Positions 13,601 to 22,600 of a stretch of 64,000 nt of DNA are shown piece by piece. Made by a program: the position numbers and the translations under genes. Where the stretch lies: NCBI RefSeq assembly GCF_018143015.1, contig NC_054741.1, positions 56,063,048 through 56,127,047 of the forward strand, written 5' to 3'. Under the pieces are notes generated by a model. That model did no database searches. It saw only the letters and a program-made list of their open reading frames with translations, and was not told the DNA's origin. The stretch comes from Lytechinus variegatus (Eukaryota > Echinodermata > Echinoidea > Temnopleuroida > Toxopneustidae). How positions within the stretch are numbered: the first letter of the stretch is position 1; every line of letters begins with the position of its first letter.

Positions 13601-16600
13601 GCAGATGATTTATTTAAAATGCGTTTCACATGGCGCATCATAAAATATGGGTGACACGAAAGACGGTCCTTGCAAAGACCCTTTCGTGCAATCGGCCCCA
13701 GGTCATGTGTGAGTGTGTGACGCAAGTGTGTGTGTGTGTGTTTGACAGACGTGTGGGTTTTGTCAGACGTGTATCAATCAGAAATTATTATTTACGTCTG
13801 GCCTCTGGGCATGCTGGGACTGACCTTCAACATCACCATCCGAAAGACGTGACCGAGGGCTCGAACCTCTGGCTCTGCATCAATTTGTAACTTCCCCGGG
13901 CAACAGCCACAGGCTTGGATTACACTTTAGTTTTTACACTTAGGACGCAGGCGCCAGTACGCGAATATTTTTCCATACGTAGAAACGCTATGTACATAAA
14001 TTATTCATAAGTTGTCAAGTTGAGCTAAAAAAAATGAAGTGCGCATGGAATGGACTATGCGATAGTTTGATTTGTACATGAATGAATGGACGAGCACACT
14101 CTATGGACTCCATCCCAATCTTCCCGCTTTCTCAAGTTTTGATTTCTCTCTTCCCTTCTCTCTTGCAATCTCTCTCCCTTCCTCTCTCTCGCACTTAATG
14201 TCCTCAGCAGCTCTGCTCCTCGCCACCCCCCTCCATCTAAATTTCTGTTCCTTTCTCTAGCCAAGTTCTCTTTCTCTTTGCTCCCTTTTTTTGCCTGTTT
14301 CACAAAATCGTGAGTGCAAAGCACGAGCTTATATTTCTAATAAAGGCACTGCTGACTGGAAAATGGACTTGTTAAGAACTGTATGATATCTCTCCAATAT
14401 ATAATGCGAGTGCAAAGTGCTAGCTAAAAAAAACATCCTGATATGATATCTTGACGTTATTTTTAAAAGCACTCTTTGCAACCATCATGATGAACAGGAT
14501 GGATATCTCATTAAACAATGGATGCAAGTGCGAAGCTAGAAATGTTTTACATTCAGCAATTTCTGATGTGGTTTATGGTACACCATGTGGGGTGTTATAG
14601 AAACAGTGGATAGAAGAAGAGAAGAAGTGGATAGGCGAGAAAGTGGAGATTTGAGAGTAGAGTATTCTTTCTTGAAAATAGTCCTGAAAAGGACTGTAAA
14701 CCAGAAGGAATGTTGAGTGAGAACAGCTTGAGTAGTAGAGCTGATGAGGAGATGCTGGCTTGAGTCGGCGAGTAGAGATGATGAGTAGTAGAGAGACTCG
14801 ACGTTTCGGACAGGTTGACTGTCCGTCTGGTTTACAGTCCTTTTCAGGACTATTTTCAAGAAAGAATACTCTACTCTCAAATCTCCACTTTCTCGCCTAT
14901 CCACTTCTTCTCTTCTTCTATCCACTGTTTCTATAACACTCCACATGGTGTACCGTAAACCACATCAGCAGTTGTACATGCCACCATGCAAACCTTCAAA
15001 TAACATCTCATTCAGCAATTTGTTTTTAAGGTCAAGTCCACCCCAGAATAAAGATGATTGAAATAGATTAATAATAAACAAAGCAGAACACTGAAAATTT
15101 CATCGAATTGGATGTAAAATAAGAAAGTATTGACATGTTTCGCTTATTTTTCACAAAGCACTGACATGCACAACTTAGTATCATGCAAATGAGACAGACA
15201 ATGATGTCCCTCACTTTCTTTTGTTTTTTATTGTTTGAATTATACAATATTTCATTTTTTTACAGATTTGACAATAAGAACCAACTTTACTGAACTATAT
15301 ATCAAGCAATGCTAATTTCCCATGTTCAGGGAGGAAATAAATAAATGAATGGTTGTTTCCCTTGACAATGAGGAGAAAAATTATATTATTTCATGCTTCA
15401 TATAAGAAAATGCTAAAGAAGTGGATGATGTCTTCAGTCTCCTCATTTGCATACCGACCAGGATGTGAACAGGGGCGGTATTCTGAAAGCTCAATTAGCG
15501 CTCAATTAGCATTTTGGTATTCTGAAAAGTCACTTAATTCAAATTGCCCTTTCCTTATTTGGCAGGGTTGCATTGCGTGCACTTGCAATAGTACGCGTTA
15601 TGACCGCGCGAAGACTTAATTGAGTAGTTACGAGACTTTTGGTATTCTGAAAGTCTCATAGCGCTCAGTTAGCGGACTTTCCAGTGGGGGAAGATAATGG
15701 TAATAAGAGGTCCATTAAGTCTCATCATATCTTGCTAAATGTAGCTTTCATTTCGTATAAATATCATCAAATCAGTTTAATACTAGGAGGAAGGAAGGAA
15801 GAGAATACAGGAGAGAGCTAAAAAGGGAAAAGAATAAAGGGGGAAAAGGTGGTGTATAGAAACAAGTAAAATAAGGAATAGGGTCTTTGGTTGAACCCCA
15901 TACTTTCATGTGACAAGTCAGGCTCCACCTTGACCACTTGGCCACGACACCTCATTTGTTTGTCTTAAATGGGACTATATTTGGTAATAAATAAATTAGA
16001 AAAGGGGGAAAAAGGAGACAGAAATATTTGTGTACTTATAGGGAAAATATGACTATTATTTTTTCTATATTTTTTTAAATTATTAGCATCATAAACTATT
16101 TTGTTTTTGCACACTTTTTTTTGACAATAATGAAATTGCCAAATTACGGTAGATGCAGCAATGTGCAGGGTTGAATTAAACCTTGTTTCTGACAATGAAA
16201 AATAAGAAATGACAAATGAAAAATAAGCATAGACCCCTTTAGTATTTAAACGAATATAGAATAAAATACAAAAGAAAAAAATAGTGAGTGATGCCATCGT
16301 TTTCCCCACCTATAAAAACCTATAATTGTCATAACGTTTGAACATCAAATTTCAATAAAATTTCGGCTTTTTTTTATTATGCTTTTTTATTATTTAAAAT
16401 ATGTTTATTCAAATTTTGTTGGAGAATATTTCTCATATAAATGAAAAGTATGTAGTTTTTAAAATAAGTAGGAATTAAGTTAAAGAAGAACCCCCTCTAT
16501 CATGGCCCCGAGACAGAGGCAAATAAAATATTGTAAAAAACAAGAAAAAGAAAAAGAAAGAAAGCTACAAATGGATTCAAATAGAGAGTTGTGAAAATCA

Positions 16601-19600
16601 GAACGCGTTCGAAAAAAAGAGAAAAGCACAAAGGTACAATAAATGAGAGAGAAAGGGAAAAGACAACAGTTAATTTCAACAACATAACAAACCTCTAATC
16701 TCAGATGCAAATGCTTTAGCATTTCAGCAAAAAACTTTTTATCAAGATCGTGGTGCAGTGCACCTGCAGCAGCCGGGCGCTGCGCTGCAAGGCAGCAAAG
16801 TGAAGTGACACTGCGCGCTAGGAGAAAACTTTACCTTGTAAGAGCGCATTTGATTGGCTAATTCGGCTCAGTAGGGGAGTGGCCTAAAGGGACTTAATTG
16901 AGCGCTAATAGAGTTTTCAGAATACGAATTTGGAGGTACATTAGCGCTCCATTAAATGGGTAACTTAAAAGGAAATTTAAATGGAAACTTATGAGACTTT
17001 TCAGAATACCCCCTCTCCCCCGAACTGTTTTGTGAAATTAAGCGAATCTTGAAAAGGTAATAACTTTCTTATTTCATATCTTATTTTGATGAAATTTTCA
17101 GCATTATGCTTGTTCTATTTTTCTCTTTTTATTAAAATCAACTTTTTGTTGGAGTGGACATGTCCTTTAATGAAAAATAAAATTATACATACATGTAGAA
17201 TGAATTTTTTGCTTCCTTCCTTTTTAAATTGAAGGGTTCATTTTTTTTTATTTACAGGATCAAAGAAAGTGCTGCTATGTTAAGCAACTTTGAGGTGAGT
17301 AATTTTAAGTTTACTCTCAAGCTATGGTGTTGACTTTTGGCTTTGATAGCATAGTAAGAATGCTGTTATGGGATGTAAAAATAAATTGGTCTGTATAAAG
17401 TAATATTTACTCTGAAAATTGAGATATACATGCTCAAACACACATTTTGAAAGAAGAACGATTATGTACTAGGATTATTTTTATTAGAGTCACCAGTTTT
17501 CTTCCGTATGGAAAACAACATTTCACAGAATTCAGGAAAAACACAGAATTTCACTGAAAATGCACCCTTTTTTATGCCAGAATATTTGATCATGGAAGTG
17601 TGTATAAAATAAAATGTCTGATGAGCTTTAATAAATGCACAGATAAAATTGTTTTTCAATTTTCTTACAAAATAGAAATTAGATTTTATTTCTGAGGAGC
17701 TTCTCACATGGATGTCACAAAATTAAACATCAGCCGATCTGTATTCTTATTCCTGAATAGATTTTGCCAAACATTCATTAATATGCTTCCCTAAATTTTC
17801 TGCTTCTATCCGAATCAAATTGACATCAGGGTTCACTTTCCTTTGTAGTTACCATTACAAAGATGGAATACAGAATGTGATGCCCTTTGACCCCTATGCC
17901 TTGAACCAGAGTTTCCAACTATTTAGAAAAAGTCATTATTTTTTATGATTTTCGTGTCAAATCATGCCCTTAGTCACTTTTGGCCTTTATGCTTGTGAGG
18001 TATAATAGGTACTTATTTAATACACACATAGTAATACATTGCACAGTGGTGACATGTCTAGGCAAGCTGGTGAGCTCACAATTACCCTAGATTATGTATA
18101 CCTGACAACAGTCCTGTTGGGTTGGAAAAAAATGGCATTTTTGCACATTGTGCATCTGTTCTATATACCTCCTCTAAGAAATTTATCATACCGTGAGGCT
18201 CATATGATTGTTATCTCAGAGATATGACTTCAGTGCTGCTGGATTACTACTTGCAGCTCTGTTGACCTTTCCATTTTTCCTTCATCTTTCAGGTCCATGC
18301 TCTGCTTAAAGAATTACAGTCGGGAAGCTCTCAGAGAGGGAAGAAGAGCATCAGTAAAAAGCAACAGAACCTTGCCACAATATCCTATGAGGTTTGTTAT
18401 GAAACACTTCTAAAATTAAGTTTAACCCATTTGAGACTAATCCCAAGTATCTTAGTCTCTTGAGAATTGGCATTGCAGCAAGTGCATCTCTTATTCTAAA
18501 TAGAAGAAAGTTGAAGACAGCATTGCAGATAAGTTGAGTTCCTCTGTGCTCCCCATTTTCATTCTAAAAGAAAAAACACAAAGAATATAATTAGTATAAT
18601 TTTATCTTACATATTTGAGGTTGAATAAATTCATTAGGTGTTGATTTGTGACTTTGTATATTACACTCATAGGAGCATAGGGAATTTAAGAACAGTAAGA
18701 TCCATTGGAAGAAACAGTTGACATTCCTTTATCCTGATTGATAGAAAATTATAGCTCACAAAAAATTTATATTCTCTTAATTACAAAAAGTACTGATAAT
18801 AAACAAATGAAATAATTTTTTATCCAAGTGAATGTTGCATTTAGATGAGTTGGTTAATGCATGGTTGATTTTAAGCATATACCCATGGTAGTTAGCCCCC
18901 CACCCCCCCCCCCCCAAAAAAAAAAATTCATTCATGTTGTAATGATTTTTTATTTTTTTTTTCCTCAATAGATGTGTTGGTGATTGTCTGCATGATGCAC
19001 TTAGTTGGCAATTTATCTACTGGAATATAGTTAGTGTACATGAGGCAGGGACACGTTGGCAGAATGCCCCCACCCAAAAAAAAAAAAAAAATTACAAAAA
19101 AAAGTCGTCAAGCTCTGGGGGGGGGGCAGGGATATGTTATTTGTATCAGTTGTGAGTTGTCAGGGGGGGGCAAACTGCCACCCCCGTAGGTATGCTAGTG
19201 CCCCCCTCCCCATCTGACGCTATGGAAACTGAAAGCCAATACAATGTGTGTCTGAAAAGGATTTCAAGGTATTCCAACGCTGGAATGTCATGTTTTATAT
19301 GTATGTTTGAGGAGCCATCCATGCCATGTTTCATGGAACCTATTTCTGTTAAAGAAAATTGTAAATATCCCTGAGGAATTTATCGCAACCAATCAGATTG
19401 CATTGTATTAGTAGCTTATAACAATTAACATTGCTATGTTCTTTTGTGCAGACAATCAAATACCTTGAGAAGACTCCCTGCGGGCTTCAAACTCCTGAGG
19501 TAGTGGAGAAATTCCTGCGAGCTCTCACTCCATTCAGCCTTACCAAGTGAGTAGAAGAATTGACTAATCAAGGGGTTTTTCACAAAGAGTTGAGTCTGAT

Positions 19601-22600
19601 TAAGTCGTGCTTAAATGCCAATGCTGACGTCATACAATCAACAATCTCATGGAATGATATGTTGGAGAGCATGTGACCATTTGGGTAATGCATCATAAAC
19701 CACATGTAATGGATTTTAAGGGGTGATTTTTTTTTCTGTCACTTATCTTTGTGAAACACTGTCTTGGTCCTTTTGACATCATCACCTGCAATCGATTGCA
19801 AATAGAGGATTCCAATTGGTTGATAGTGGGTTTGTTGAATGATCTATGCATGCAACAGTGATTATGATCAGTCAGCCTTTGGTTTATTGGTCACTACTAG
19901 GAAGTAATCCATTTTTATTGTTTGCTTTTTATGTGGATTTTTTTCTTAAATATTTTGTGATTTGGCCCTAATGGAATGTTCATTCATTGATTGTTGAAAA
20001 ACTTGTATTGATCTCAGCCAGTTTCCTACTTACTTAGGCAAATTCTTTCAGGAATTATTGAGTTTGGTTGTGACTTATGTAGTCAGCAGGCTTATTTAAA
20101 GTAAAAACTGTGTGTGTATGTAATAATCCCAGATTTCACACTTCCCAAGCATTTCATAGTGATTGCATCACAGAAAGCTACAAGCAAAGATTATATCCTG
20201 ACATAATCAACCCATTCCATACCTGAGAATTCATTGATATTTCTGTTGGAATCCTCCAGACCATTTTTTGTCACCTGCGAAGCAAAGTGAGACTATAGGC
20301 GCCGCTTTTCCGACGACGGCGGCGGCGGCGTCAACATCAAATCTTAACCTGAGGTTAAGTTTTTGAAATGACGTCATAACTTAGAAAGTATATGGACCTA
20401 GTTAATAAAACTTGGCCATAAGATTAATCAAGTATTACTGAACATCCTATTAGAGTTTCATGTCACATGACCAAGGTCAAAGGTCATTTAGGGTCAATGA
20501 ACTTAGACCATGTTGGGGGAATCAACATTGAAATCTTAACCTGAGGTTAAGTATTTGTCTCACCTGCGAAGCAAAGTGAGACTATAGGCGCCGCTTTTCC
20601 GACGGCGGCGGCGTCAACATCAAATCTTAACCTGAGGTTAAGTTTTTGAAATGACGTCATAACTTAGAAAGTATATGGACCCAGTTAATAAAACTTGGCC
20701 ATAAGGTTAATCAAGTATTACTGAACATCCTATTAGAGTTTCATGTCACATGACCAAGGTCAAAGGTCATTTAGGGTCAATGAACTTAGACCATGTTGGA
20801 GGATTCAACATCGAAATCTTAACCTGAGGTTAAGTTTTTGAAATGTCATCATAACTTAGAAAATATATGGACCTAGTTCATGAAACTTGGACATAAGGTT
20901 AATCAAGTATCACTGAACATCCTGCACGAGTTTCACGTCACATGACCAAGGTCAAAGGTCATTTAGGGTCAATGAACTTTGGCCGAATTGGGGATATCTG
21001 TTGAATTCCCATCATAACTTTGAAAGTTTATGGATCTGATTCATGAAACTTAGACATAATAGTAATCAAGCATCACTGAAAATTTTGTGCAAGTTTCAGG
21101 TCTCATGATTAAGGTCAAAGGTCATTTAGGGTCAATGAACTTTGGCCGAATCGGGGTATCTGTTGAATTACCATCATAACTTTGAAAGTTTATTGGTCTA
21201 GTTCGTTAAACTTGGACATTAGAGTAATCAAGTATCACTGAACATCCTGTGCGCGTTTAAGGTCACATGACCAAGGTCAAAGGTCAATGAACTTTGGCCG
21301 AATTGGGTGTATCTGTTGAATTACCATCATAACTTTGAAAGTTTATGGATCTGATTCATGAAACTTGTACATAAGAGTAACCATGTATCACTGAACATCT
21401 TGTGCGAGTTAGAGTAGTATTCAAAGTCAGCACTGCTGCTATATTGAACCGCGTGATGCAGGTGAGACGGCCAGAGGCATTCCACTTGTTGAAATGTCAT
21501 CATAACTTAGAAAATATATGGACCTAGTTCATGAAACTTGGACATTAGGTTAATCAAGTATCACTGAACATCCTACATGAGTTTCACGTCACATGACCAA
21601 GGCCAAAGGTCATTTAGGGTCAATGAACTTTGGCCGAATTGGGGATATCTGTTGAATTCCCATCATAACTTTGAAAGTTTATGGATCTGATTCATGAAAC
21701 TTGGACACAATAGTAATCAAGCATCACTGAAAATTTTGTGCAAGTTTCAGGTCTCATGATTAAGGTCAAAGGTCATTTAGGGTCAATGAACTTTTGCCGA
21801 ATCGGGGTATCTGTTGAATTACCATCATAACTTTGAAAGTTTATTGGTCTAGTTCATTAAACTTGGACATTAGAGTAATCAAGTATCACTGAACATCCTG
21901 TGCACGTTTAAGGTCACATGACCAAGGTCAAAGGTCAATGAACTTTGGCCGAATTGGGTGTATCTGTTGAATTACCATCATAACTTTGAAAGTTTATGGA
22001 TCTGATTCATGAAACTTGTACATAAGAGTAATCAAGTATCACTGAACATCTTGTTCGAGTTTCAGGTCACATGATCAAGGTCAAAGGTCATGTAAGGTCA
22101 ATGAACTTTGGCCATGTTGGGGTTTTTTGTTGAATAACCATATCTCTGTAAGTTTATTGGTCTAGTTCATAAAAAGTGGACATAAGAGTAACCATGTATC
22201 ACTGAACATCTTGTGTGAGTTAGAGTAGTATTCAAAGTCAGCACTGCTACTATATTGAACCGCGTGATGCAGGTGAGACGGCCAGAGGCATTCCACTTGT
22301 TCATCAAAAAATATTTTTTCAAATGATTGCAAAATGAAGCCACCATAACTTTTTTTTTTTTTTTTTTTTTACATCATGTCAACTGAACCACGTCCATTTT
22401 AGAATGTACATAATGTAGAATTAAATAAAACAATGATACATTTGGGAAAATTTATGAAAACCTGATATTGGTAGCAGAACTTTTACTTCTATGAGTACCA
22501 GTACTTTGCATAATTTTATGAATTTTAAATGGAGCAATGAACAGATTTGTACATTTTCCCAGACTCTGAATGGCAATGCCCGTCACATTTTTAAAATATT

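Noticed and set aside
20340-22260. Tandem units considered as satellite DNA
   Set aside because: Defined 5' and 3' ends recur at five loci, so the array belongs to a mobile element and is not free satellite.
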